From NCBI GenBank assembly GCA_003640385.1, contig RCAB01000058.1:124001-188000 (forward strand): DNA of 64,000 bases, read 5' to 3'. This document shows positions 12,676 through 24,708 of the stretch, piece after piece. The notes below the pieces were generated by a model. It did no database searches and was not told the DNA's origin. It worked only from the letters and a program-made list of their open reading frames with translations. The translations under genes were made by a program, and so were the position numbers. The DNA is from Setaria digitata. Taxonomy: Eukaryota > Nematoda > Chromadorea > Rhabditida > Setariidae. How positions within the stretch are numbered: the stretch's first letter is position 1; every line of letters begins with the position of its first letter.

Positions 12676-14895
12676 TTACACACTATCTAATGATAATTTT
12701 CGTCTTTTTGTCTTGATACGTTCTATCTTGCGCTGTTTGTAATCTTCAACATTATTAAACCCTATTTTTTTCTCCAATGGTAACAAAGTTTCTTTAACTG
12801 AATGTAAACAATTTACAACACTTTCACTGATGTCACGAATTGGTTCGAAATAGTCGCCATCTGTTCTTCCGAAAACAACTGCCGACCTAAAAATTATAAA
12901 GACTAAATTTTTCCCCGAAAAATACGACTGAAATAGAAATGTTACTTTAATCAAAAAGGGCACCTTGTAATACCAAAGATGAAAGCTCCACTGTCTTCTA
13001 CGACAATATCGAAAATAGGATCTGAGCAAGTCATATACTTAACTTCGAAGTCATCATTTTCATGGATGAAAGTAACGATTTGTACTGTCTTACAGTGTTC
13101 AAAAATCACAGCCACCTTCGTGACCTATAAACAATCTACTTGTTCAGCGAAGATTTAAAAGTTCGTACTAATAATTTACGATCATAATAATTCAGAAGGT
13201 CTCTAAACTAAAAATCGAATAAAATCGCCTTAAAAGAATTTAGAATAACAATAAGGATAATAACTGAATTGAATTGCTCCTTGAAAGAAAAAAAGCTTAA
13301 AAACAAAAGTTTTAAATAATAAGAGACAAAATAATCAATGTGCACTATGAAGAATATTATCCCCCAGTTTTCTTGTCCCTAAAGACTTTTAATGTAATTG
13401 CCAGTTTCTACCGAAAAAAAATATTGATTTAAACCTAAAATAAGATATGATTACTTTCGAACAAGAGTTTGGAAATAGTCTGCAACAGCGAATTGCCTTT
13501 TTTTCAAAACAGTCGCATTGGGCGACTTGCTTTCCACTTTCTATATTCCAAATCCTCAGAGAACCATCACCACCTGGAAATTCCCTGTGCTTAAAAGTTC
13601 ACTAACTTATAAACAAATGTGACATTTCAAATGACTACTAACGCAACCAATTTAATAAAATAAACATAAAAACTACCAGAAGAAAACAGCAGAGAGTCTC
13701 TTGAATGAACTGAGTTCACATAAGAACTATGTCCCAAACAAAACCGATGTATAACATAACACTCAGGATAACGTGAAATACGAATTTTCTCATCACGATC
13801 AACGGTTATCAGAAACCTTCCATCATCCGACATATTAATATCCAGGACCATTGATACATGACCCAACAAAAGTTCGCCCTCATCTAAAAACCATACGAAA
13901 CGAGACTGCATACAAAAAGAATGATGAAATATAAGTTTTTTGTAATTTTATGAAATCAAAAAAAAAAGAAATTAAAATCGAGATCAAAAAATACTCCGAC
14001 CTCGATCTAGAATTAAACGATAAAAATACACGCGCTTTCTTACAACTGTTAAAGCTACATAGAAGAGATCTAACCACCATCACTGACTTCACCATCAATT
14101 GAATTGTTTTCCTTCTTCACTGAACTCTTCTGGTCCAAGCTATACCGATGAACATTACCAGCTCGATCGGATAAAATTACAAATTTGTTGTGAACATCGA
14201 AGATCACAGCTGTTGGTGCTTTTGACAGTCGCAATGCTGGACGCAGTTCTGTCCAGTCATTAAGAATATTATAAAGGAAACACTGTTTCGATGTTGTAGC
14301 GACCGCAAACAACGTACCATTCACATTCGGTGCACTTGCAAGTATCTAAAAATACTCTGAAGCATGGCAAACATGCGAATCATTTCCTTCTTGATATTGT
14401 GTCACTTTTTTACCCTCAATATTTTATTTCCTCATTCATATTCATCATAGATCTTTCAAACTTTTTCTTTCTATCAATACATTCTAAATTTCCCGAATGA
14501 CCGTGCTATCTTTGGTCCAATTTAAGATCCGGTAGGCGGGTAGAGTTCAGCATCTTACGTCCTAACAACAGTTCAATCAATATATTCGAGAAATTTCCCG
14601 ATATTTTACTGCAAAATCATCCATAGTGACAAAAATCCAAAGAAATAAACAATATGCAAACCAACACGTCCATGAATCCTCAGCATTGCATATCTATAAT
14701 TCGTTAGGTGTGGACAGACTCACTAACCTGATCCTCCTCACTGTGGGTTGTTGTCGACACACTCTTGAATGGCACTACGAGTTCTCGGAGCAGTTCTAAT
14801 TTAGGGGTGTTGTTCTCAACTGCATAACTGAATTCGAAAATACTCCTCCTCGCAGAAATGTACAATTTGCCATTTCGACAGTGAATCCGAACCAT
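12676..14895 (-). CDS. WDR4: tRNA (guanine-N7)-methyltransferase non-catalytic subunit, WDR4/Trm82 family
   Basis: Six exons (14728-14895, 14088-14345, 13677-13905, 13455-13573, 12964-13124, 12676-12886) give about 381 residues, close to human WDR4 (about 412). The protein is a WD-repeat scaffold that binds METTL1/Trm8 and stabilises it for m7G46 methylation of tRNA variable loops. The family signature is clear: GHVSMVLDINMS, then DGRFLITVDRDEKIRIS and FCLGHSSYVNSV, followed by SGGDGSLRIWNIESG. The C-terminus is basic (KTKRRKLSLDSV), as in homologues. The start is the ATG of MVRIHCRNGK, because open sequence upstream has no family likeness. The exon 2 donor was placed at GAA/gtcagt by phase; an alternative donor 13 nt further on breaks the frame. 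It is head to head with the small 15.6-kb gene. The METTL1 partner is not in the window. Confidence 0.88.
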
Positions 14896-15611
14896 ATCTT
14901 CCAAACGTTGGAAGATCAACTGAAGATAGTACAGGAAATACAGATGATATCTAGTGGATTGAATGATTTTCAACACTGATGGAACAGGATATACTGTATG
15001 TATAAACAGACAGATAGAATGCCTCAACAAAATGAGCCCATAAAGTCTAGCTATTCTTAAACTATTCATAACAGACACCAGCTCCCACACCAACAACGAA
15101 CTCCAGCACCTCCATCTAGACCAATAAGTTATCACGTTAGCTATACGATCCTCAACCCAATCAATAATTTCCGCTACAAAAAATTTATTACTCTGTAGAA
15201 GCCCATCACATTTGAAGAAAACACAGGCAATTATTCAGTTACAAAGACAATGCGAAATAATATACGCATTAACGAAAGAACTGATTCGTTAATAAGACTG
15301 ATAGCAAATAGGTGTTCGAAATAAAGAGACGACAGATATCAAGAAATTTAGAAGACAGTGTAGATTTGAAAGTGATTTAGAAAGCTTGAGGTATAGTGTA
15401 ATATAAGAGAGTGCTAAGATACGCGCAGGTGAGAGTGATAAGGAAAAGAACATGCGATGGCTTCGATATCAGCGTGGAGTTTTTACTTGGTGAAAGTGCT
15501 GTCCACAAGAAGTAATAGTACAGGAGTGGACATTTGGCCACAAGGTGACCAATGGGAAGAAGGCTAGCTAGACAGTGATCAGTGGAAAGGAATTTCAGGT
15601 GTTGGGTCGAA
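14896..15611. promoter_or_regulatory. Head-to-head intergenic region (probable shared promoter region)
   Basis: WDR4 reads left and the small gene at 15612 reads right, so about 0.7 kb must serve both 5' ends. I could not recognise individual elements apart from the acceptor at 15591-15598. Open frames on the minus strand here have no coding likeness. Confidence 0.4.
15591..15598 (+). other. Putative spliced-leader acceptor
   Basis: The sequence aatttcag is a consensus nematode acceptor 13 nt upstream of the ATG at 15612, with no recognisable upstream exon. This is the usual arrangement for SL trans-splicing. Confidence 0.5.
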
Positions 15612-16140
15612 ATGAGGTTATCTGCACTGAAACTCTGCAGAACAGTTGCTGGGAAAGTTCCGCGGAAGAATTTCCTCCGAATATGTGGTAGCATTGTGGT
15701 CGCCGAGATATTGCTTGCTGGATACGCTGAGTAAGTACATTTCAGTTTAAAATCCAATGAAGGAATTACCTGATCATTTCTGGTTTGTCAGTCGCATGCA
15801 TGTTTCATTTTCGAAATTGAGGAATTTCATGTGAAAAAATTTGACGCCTTAAAAGAGCGGTTCTTTCATTGGTACTGGCATGTTTTAATTATATTAAGAT
15901 GAGAAAGTTCTCAGAGTAGGGACATTCACTTTTCTTTCCAAATATTATTCCCACGATTGCTCAGACTCACGAATATAATTTTTTTTATTAAATGAAATTA
16001 ATGAACAATTTAGAGAGTTTGCTCTGCCAACTCCAGATATGGTGTATGATTTCCATATGAAATTTTCTCGAGAATTTGCTGATTTCGCTATGGGTAATAA
16101 ATATGGTGCTGGAGCTTTTCGTCATATCGGTGATAAGTAA
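15612..16140 (+). CDS. Small basic single-pass protein, possibly mitochondrial (81 aa, 2 exons)
   Basis: Exons 15612-15730 and 16014-16140 join in phase 2 to give 81 residues. I do not recognise the family. The first 23 residues are rich in Arg/Lys and hydroxylated/hydrophobic residues with no acidic residue ([20 protein letters not shown]), as in a mitochondrial presequence or membrane insert. A hydrophobic segment follows at about residues 24-38 (ICGSIVVAEILLAGY), then a polar tail with conserved-looking aromatics (DMVYDFHMKFSREFADFAMG) ending AFRHIGDK. A small respiratory-chain or inner-membrane accessory subunit is one possibility; this is inference from composition only. An acceptor 13 nt upstream of the ATG supports the start. 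A possible AATAAA lies at 16551-16556 in front of an A-rich stretch. Confidence 0.6.
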
Positions 16141-17912
16141 TGCAGATGCAGCAAGACTTAAACTGTGTTATCTAGATTTTTGAACTGTCAGTAATCTGTG
16201 ACTAATTCTCCAAGTACGTAACATAGCACTTCTTGGTTGAAGTGACTATTTATAGAACAGTAGAGTTCAGTCATGCATCAATGATGTTGATTATTGTTTA
16301 GAGAAGAAATAAGAAAATCGTATATGAAAATGAAAAAGAGTATAGTACAGTACAACATACAACAATTAATAGTGATGAAAGCATGCGTAAAACATTGAAA
16401 GGGAATGTCACGCAAGAAAAATTACACTTTTTTCAGCAAGATGGAAGGGTTTGATGAAGAGTGAGCAGTTTTAGACGGCAAAGCTCACTTCAAATCTTTG
16501 GTAGGTCTGAATGTATCAGTTTGTTTTACACAAGAACAAATGGGCTACTTAATAAATAAAACAAAAAAAAAAAAGCTCGTTCATGTTAATGAATATAATA
16601 ACGAAGGAAAAAAATTGGTTGTGTGATCCTACTTTTGAGAACTATGTTATTTCCATAAATTTAAGGATCAAGGACGGGTATGGGGGGATATTTTCAGGTT
16701 AGTTGTGAGACCATGAGTGTTGATAGCTTTGCCTTATTCAGCTTTGATTCTTATATCCTCAGCTTGAGTTCTTCGCCATTCTCATAAATCTATTCAGAGT
16801 AAAGAGTACCATTCAGCATAAAGAAAACTACAAATTCGGAATTTCATAACTTTTTCTTCAGAAACAATGCCTGGTGTTCTAATTTCCTCTTACATAAGGA
16901 GAAAACCACAAACAAGTTGTTATGACTATATCAGGGACCAAGTAATCCAGCAAAATATCACTTTCATACAGACAAGTTGGGAATAACATCAAGTAAATCT
17001 CGGCTTCTGACTCATTCAAAAGGAATTTAGTCAGCCGATTTTCCTAGCTTATTTAGTGTCTCGTACACTTACAGTATGCAAACTCTTATAAGTAGTTTCA
17101 AGATTTGAGATTTTGCGGGCAGGCGCTTTTCATAACGTTCTGAATATCTGACGTACGCGAAAGGGTTGCGGTAGTTCGGTCTTTTGACGCCTTGTCAAGT
17201 GATAGGGTTCATTTGATTGCAAACAAGAAAGGGGCTGAGAAGGAAAGGAGCACTTTTATAGGTCGTGTACACTTCGAAAAATCTTTATTTTTGGTAAAAT
17301 TAGATGATCTGGACTAGAAAGAATATGAGGGATTATAATTTTTCATTTGTGCCGGGACAGAGTGATATAGAGCAGAAGAGGAGGACTATTGCTGGAAGTA
17401 GCTGAGCCCAGTAAGATGGGTGTAATGTTGGCCAAATGGGAAGGAAGAGATAGGTGGGTAATGATCGAAGGAATTGTATAGAGAAGGTCTTTTAGAATTA
17501 CCGTATCTTACTATGAAGGAGAAAAGGTGAATTGTTCGTTTTCTTGAAAGGATTTAGAAGAATACATCTAGGCTGTTGTGCTAACTTGCACATTTCAATT
17601 TGAAATTGGCGGACAGTTTTATGATGTTACTATTGCTTGTATTGCTAATACACAGAACAAGTAGTTTGAATCGATGCTAATTTCTCATATTTAATGGAAT
17701 TCTGATCGGTCATTGTTATGATGAGATCTGCTAGGAGTGTATTGGTTTTACATTTGTTCTGAACTGAATATTGCTTATTGCGTTATTAAATCTTCCGTTA
17801 AAAGACGTTAATTGTCATCACCTTTCGCAAGAGTTCTCTTAAATTATATGAAGAGCGGATTTTAGGTGTTATAAGTGCGTCTGCTTGACAAGGGAGTGTA
17901 AGGCTAAGAAGA
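16141..17912. other. Intergenic region upstream of NAA15
   Basis: It holds the probable 3' UTR of the small 81-residue gene (possible poly(A) signal at 16551-16556) and the NAA15 promoter. A somewhat less AT-rich patch lies near 17110-17200. No coding exon was recognised. A likely trans-splice acceptor (gattttag) ends at 17865. Confidence 0.5.
17858..17865 (+). other. Putative spliced-leader acceptor of NAA15
   Basis: The acceptor gattttag ends 47 nt upstream of the NAA15 ATG, and there is no recognisable exon before it. Confidence 0.4.
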
Positions 17913-20900
17913 ATGGCGCCTCCGGGACAGTCGAGCAGCCAACCTTTACCTTCCAAGGAGCTTACTCTTTTCCGCAAAGTTGTTGTATGTGTTTAATTTC
18001 CAAATATTTTCCAGTAAGAAAAAAAAGGCAAATGGAATAATATATAAGTCGAAAATTGACAGAAAAAAAGCATAATGGAAATAAATGTAAGGGAGAGAAA
18101 GTAGAAGTAGAATAAAAGAAGTGGATGAATGGAAAAAGCAGATCCTATCAAAGAATTATTCTACTTCCTTTAACTAGAGTTTGATCGCTCTCTTTTTTCA
18201 TCGTGTGTTCTGTTGATTCCAGAAGCATTATGAACATAAACAGTACAAAAATGGCCTTCGATGTGCCAAAATGATCCTTTCAAATCCACAGTTCAGCGAA
18301 CATGGAGGTTAGATTAATTTTATTCTGACAATGCTATCTCTGATAACTTTTCATTATTTCGGTTATGATTCGTTGTTCCATATTTTGAAAAGTCCAGAAA
18401 CAATAAATATAAATTCCATATAAAGTGATTTATTTAGAAACCTTGGCAATGAAGGGCTTGATTTTGAATTGTATGGGAAAGCATGAAGAGGCACAGGAGT
18501 GTGTTAAACGAGGTCTAAAGGTTAGCTTAGTACTACGGAGAAGAAGAATAGATTCTTTACTTCATTTTTTTTAGCATTGAAAAGGAATTCTGTTCTAGGC
18601 CGACCTTCGGTCGCATGTATGTTGGCATGTCTTCGGCTTGGTACAGCGAAGCGAAAAGAAATATGATGAAGCGATGAAAGCATATAAGCAGGCTTTACGT
18701 TTAGATCGTGATAATATGCAAATACTCAGGGATTTATCGCTACTACAAATTCAAATGCGAGATTTAGACGGGTATCGCGTAAGTCCTTCTTCCTTCGGAA
18801 TGCATTTCACTTTTCTCTTTTTTTTTTTTTTTTTTTTTACATTTCTTCACTATATAACGATGACTTCTAGATTTTTTCTATTTTGTTGTATATTTTCTCG
18901 GTAATCTCGTGTTGATTAGTTCTATTATATCCTGTTGTTTATGTGTGGCTGCGATTTCTCTGGACGCAACACTGTGTTTCGATTCTGCAGCCGGATTTCT
19001 TTCCTTAATTGCATGTTGTTTAACCGGAAAATAAAGGGGAAATAAAAGTTCAATTTGCAAAAGTTAATTGTTAACTGTGCAGAAATTAATTGTAATGGCC
19101 AACTGTTTAATGCATGATAAAATCGTAATACAAGGTCAAGATCTCTTGAAAGCTACTGATAACCAGTGTCAAATTTCCAGGATTCACGTTATCGACTGCT
19201 TATGCTGCGGCCACAGCAGCGAATTGCATGGATTGGTTATGCGACAGCGTACCATCTTCTCAAAGATTACGACATGGCTCTGAAAATTGTCAGCGAGTTT
19301 TGCAACAGCAGTAGGGTTGAGGTAACCTATTTTCAATTGATTTATTAATCTGAAATTTATTTCTACTGTCATGAAATCTCACTTTCTGTGTAGGTCCATT
19401 TGAAGTCGTAATGACATGTTATGTTATTGTCACTTAGCTTTTTTTTTTTTTATAAAAAAATGCTTCATTTTTCTGGAGAATAGTATATTTACTGCTTGAG
19501 TTTTTGTGATTTGATATTTTTAATGCTTCATAAAACGTTTAAAAAGAATATTTATTGGATAAAAATGTAACGTGTAAGGCTCAAATGTTCATTTGGAAAA
19601 TATTTCAGATGTTTTTCTATAAATTTTCAAATTACCAAAAGTTGTATAAAGTCTCAGCACTGTTATAACTTTCACTGTAATGAGTAATTTTTACAGCTGC
19701 CGGAATACGATTTTGAGCAGAGTGAACTAATTTTGTATCAGAATATGATCCTCCGGGAATCAGGTCAGCTAGAATTAGCCTTGAACAAGCTGGAGGAAAA
19801 CGCATCTCAAATTGTTGATCGGGTAACGTACATGGAGACACGTGGTAAGTTGATTAAATTGAAAGAAGTAAAGATTAAAGGTGAAGAATTATGTTGGTTA
19901 CAGTGGTAGTTGATGTAAAAAACTGCAAAATATTTTTGTTTCCGTAGTTTTACTTCTCTGAAACTTTCTCATCTGAATCTTTAAGCCGATCTCCTAATGG
20001 CTTTGAACGATAACGTAAAGGCGGAAATGACTTACTGGAAACTCATCGAGAGAAATCCAGAGAACATTATGTATTATCAGCAGATCGAGAAATGCAGAGG
20101 CTTAGGTATCATTTATTTTCATATTATGCGGTATTCGCTGAAGAAATCTTTGTATATGCATTTGTAACTTATGGATTTTGCAGCAGAAAACGATACTGAA
20201 GGACGTTATGAAGTCTACAAGAGAGCTGTTTCAATGAATTCTCATGCGGCTACCCCGAAAAGAGTTCCCCTTTATTTCCTTCGTGGTACATTTTTTATGT
20301 TTGTGTTTTCTAACCGAAGAATTTTCAAATCTACTTCAAAAGCCATGTGTTGCATTATTGGTCGTAAATGCTTATGCATATTTCAGGTGCTCAGTTTGAA
20401 AGCCTATTATTCAATTATTTGATAGCTGGTCTTCGAAAAGGCGTGCCTTCACTTTTCAAATATCTCATTCCACTGTATGTAGATGCTGATAAGGTTAGAT
20501 AACAAGATTTCGTATGGATTTTTTTGACTGGTATCCTTACTACGTTTTTGCAAAGTGATTCCTAGTTTGGATCTGCTATGGAGTTAGTGTAAACGCTGGA
20601 AATGATAATCAGATAATAATCCCAACTAAATTACTTAGCAATTTTCTAGTACCAAATTTTATGAAAGGTACAGGTCTTTTTGATTCGGTAGAAGTAATTG
20701 CCGGAAATATTTCAAATATCTTTTAATTCTATTAGAAATAGTTCGATTTCGTTTCATTTTAAATTGTCTCAGATTTGAACAGTGTGAATAATGATGTTCC
20801 AACACGTTAAATTAGTTATATTTTTCCATTTCACTGTAAATTTATTTTCATCAGAAATGGCTGCAAACATTCATCGTTAACTTTCTCTTAGGTTCAATTT

Positions 20901-23900
20901 TTGGAACGTACACTCGTCGAATTCGTCAAGCGATTAGAAGAAAACGGGTATAAAAAAGGATCTTTAGACAGTTAGTTTCGATTTTATAACATATTGCATC
21001 CTTATGCAAATTAGCAAAATAGTATATACTAGTACTAATCAAACGTAATATTGATTTGAGGATTTATAGATAATCCACTTCCGGAGTCACCAACTACAGT
21101 TCTTTGGTTATATTATTTGTTAGCTCAACATTATGACAAGTTAGGATCAGTGCAGCAGGCACTTGTGTATATTGATAGAGCCATCCAGCATACACCAACA
21201 CTGATCGAACTTTACATGATCAAAGCAAAGATTCATAAGGTTTTCTTTTTATTACTTGTTACTTCTCAAAGCGTTCATTATGTGGAAAATATTCTTATTG
21301 GGTGTATTACCGCTGTTGATAGTCATGGGTCCACAAATATCATAAATGATTGTTTCGAAGTGAAAAATTTATTTCAGCACGCAGGTGATGCATATGAAGG
21401 TGCGAACTTGATGGAACAAGCACAGTCGCTAGATACTGCAGACCGATATGTCAATAGTAAATGTGCCAAGTACATGCTTCGAGCTGGTCTTATTAAAGAA
21501 GCGGAAAATATGTGTTCAAAGTTTACAAGAGAAGGTGTGAATGCATCAGCAAATTTGAACGAAATGCAATGTATGTGGTATGAAATCGAATGCGCCAAAG
21601 CATATCAGCGGTTGGCAAATTATGGTGAGGCGTTAAAGAAATGCCATGAAGTTGAAAGGGTTAATTTTTATGTCATTTTTGACAGTTATTTTTACTTCAA
21701 GTTTAAATTTCGAATTTTGGTTACAAAATTCAATTCATTCCAGTAGAAGTGGTTTGCTTATTTCTGATTATCAAATTATTTTTGACACTGGATAATCAGA
21801 AAGACCTAGTCTTGCCGAAAAGATCGCTTAATTACCTCTTAGTCATCTTGACTTCTTTAGAATTATCATTTGTAGATTAAATAATATCTTCAGTACAGCT
21901 TTATGGCGCATACAAAAAATGTTATCTTCGTCAATACATTTGTAGCACTTTGTGGGCATCATTGAAGATCAATTCGATTTTCACACTTACTGTATTCGAA
22001 AAATGACACTTTGTTCATATATTGGATTGTTAAGGCTAGAAGATGTTCTACGGCGACATAGATTTTATTACGAAGCTGCCAAAATTGCAATCAGTGTATG
22101 TTTGTTTCTCTAATACTACAACTTTGGCATTTTATTTTGCATAAGATTATTAAGCGATTTTCAGATTTATCTTCGGATGTATGATCATCCCAATGACTTC
22201 AGCCCCGACAAGCACAATGGCGAAGTTAATTTATCGGCTTCAGAGCTAAAAAAATTAAAAAAGAAGCAGAAAAAGGAAAAAGCTAGAGAAGCGCTTGAGG
22301 CTGCTGCTAAACAAAAGCAAACAAATGCGAAAAAGGTATGCACAAGTTTTTTGGTTGATGGAAATTTTTAAAATTTTAGCAGTTCGACATTACTCATATT
22401 ATTGGCTAATTGATCTCGCTAAGCTATAAATTGTTAAAGGAATTGTGAACTATATGAAAGCAATATTTATTATAATCTTTAATTTGGGGTAATGGGCATT
22501 CTCCTTAGTACTTGTTTAGCAGCTCCTTATTTCTTTAAAAAAAGATCATGTAATGCTTTAGTTACTTTAGCAATATCTGTAAAACTTCTTTGTATGATTA
22601 GCTGCTGCTAGGTGGTTTTAAGTTAAGCGTTAAAGTGGTGTCAAGTACCAGTAACAACCATTTCTTGATGATAAAAGTTTCTCATGTGGATATTCCTTTG
22701 AGGAGAAATAAATTTATGTATCCCTTCATTCACTACCATTTTTAATTATTTTGATGTTAGGTTAAAATGACGGTTAAACATTGATATTGAAATACTGAGT
22801 TCACTTTAGGAGCATTCTTCAGGGTGATGTTGAAGTTGATGGTTTCGCACCGGAGCCTCTTGATCCGGAGAAGCTACTGAAGGTTGATGATCCTTTAGAG
22901 GAGGCAAGCAAATTTGTGCAACCACTTCTCCAGTTGAACAGCGAGCAGTTTGGATCATATATACTTGGTTTCGAAGTTTATTATAGGAAGAAGAAAGTAG
23001 GTTATGAATTTGTGTTATTACTTGAACAGCAATATTTTTCTGACCGTTTTTGTAGGTAACTAAGACTGTTTATTAGCTCAGCAATTCCAAAATTAAGTTG
23101 GCCGTCCATAAATACATTTTGTACTTTTCACCATTTACTATTGTTTGAGTTAGGTTTAAATAATTAATAAATAATTAAGTGCTTTCTTTTAATGTTGTAT
23201 CATACGTTTTTCCCCTTGCCTTTTCAGGCATCTGTTTCTTTGCACTTTGTTTATTTAATTAATTGGTTTTATTCATTTGTTGCTACTTTTGACTATCTTT
23301 TCAGGTACTTCTAATGTTGCAGTGCTTAAACAAAGCAAGAAAATTAGAGCCGAATAGTCCAGATCTGCATGTCGCGGCTGCCAAATATCTCCATTATTGT
23401 AAGTTGCTATTTTGCTTCGGATTCTTTGCTTAGAGGATCAATGCAAACTCTGTGTTCACTTGGATTCATTTTCATGTTGGTGATTTTATTCGTGTGTTAC
23501 AATGTCCCTATTTCTTACTGCTTTTAATGTTCGACAAATTACCATATCTTGTCCAAATTTAGTTTCCGTGTACCCATGTTTTACATACGCAAAAAATTAT
23601 GCTGTTGTAAGTGGTTGTATACTGAGTTTATGTTTCTCGATTTTTGTTATTGATATAACCTAGGAACCGCAAGATTGGTCTGTAATCCAAACTTTTCCCT
23701 TTTATATACTTATAGATGAAAAGGCGCAATTAGAAGGAACAGTGAAAGACTTAGCTGCCGAACTAACCGACATATTATTTCCGGACACTAAGTCAGCTTC
23801 TGAATTCAATGCTGCCTTCAAAAGTGCCAATATCAATTCATTTCCTCATCGACTTGCTGGTATTCATCTTATTATATTTCAACTCCATTTCTAATGAATA

Positions 23901-24708
23901 AGAAGAGTTAATTACGATTACACTTTTCACAGTGTGACTGCGGTTTGTTTACGGAAATATTCTAAAAATATTTTTTTTATGTTCACGTGCCATGGTAGTT
24001 TTGTTTCAGTAGCTGAAGTCAATATATTTCTGGATCAGAATTGTGCTGATCTAACAAAGAATTGGTTGCTAAGTTCCTTAGACGATGATAAATTGACTGG
24101 TGTGGCACTGAAAAATATTGAAACTTTCTATAACGGGATACTCTATGGTAAATATGGGAATTGGTCTGTCAATGAGGTTTGCACTTTATCTACAACTGTG
24201 ATATTTGCTAGTTCATTATTCAGTCAACGTCTTCTACGTTCTAGATCATTATATTCCATGCTGCTGAAGTACTAGTTTTTAATTAAAAATGTTTCGTTTC
24301 CTTTTGTCCAAGTTACATTAAGAAAAATACTTGTATAAAAATAATAATATGCCTAGCAAAAAAAAAAAACGGAATATTAATGAATTACATAATTATATTG
24401 GTGAATTACAAAATTGGACAAGATAAACGTAGTTGTCTGTCTTTAGAAGACTCAATAAAGTTAGTAGCAAACAAGAGATGAGAAAATTGGTAATTAATTC
24501 ATTCGTGTGAATGTTAGTTAGAACTGTGTTTTCAGAAATTCTTCGTGTAATTATGATTTTATATTAAATAATTGGTTTATATATGTTAGAAATTTTGCAG
24601 ATGGCGCAGCTGACTAAGCGATGTCATCATTTATTCAAAGACGCAACGTTATTTGGCGGCGGTGTTCATTTAGGTAGACAAGAAAAAGAAAACATCAAGC
24701 AGTTTTAG
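17913..24708 (+). CDS. NAA15: NatA N-terminal acetyltransferase auxiliary subunit NAA15
   Basis: Nineteen exons (17913-17984, 18223-18307, 18438-18520, 18599-18778, 19181-19321, 19697-19844, 19986-20105, 20184-20285, 20387-20493, 20892-20970, 21070-21239, 21378-21659, 21946-22095, 22165-22335, 22823-22996, 23305-23398, 23716-23859, 24010-24176, 24601-24708) give 858 residues, against 866 in human. The protein is a TPR solenoid that anchors the catalytic NAA10 at the ribosome exit for co-translational acetylation of Ser/Ala/Thr/Gly N-termini. Family stretches include [13 protein letters not shown] at the start, [46 protein letters not shown] and [16 protein letters not shown], and a Lys-rich helix ([16 protein letters not shown]) near residue 625. 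The start is the first ATG, after a likely trans-splice acceptor. An AATAAA begins two bases after the stop. Confidence 0.95.

Noticed and set aside
15377..15757. 126-codon minus-strand open frame
   Set aside because: It overlaps the promoter and first exon of the plus-strand 81-residue gene and looks like its antisense shadow.
17100..17260. Less AT-rich patch as a possible tRNA or ncRNA gene
   Set aside because: No A/B box pair or cloverleaf could be drawn.
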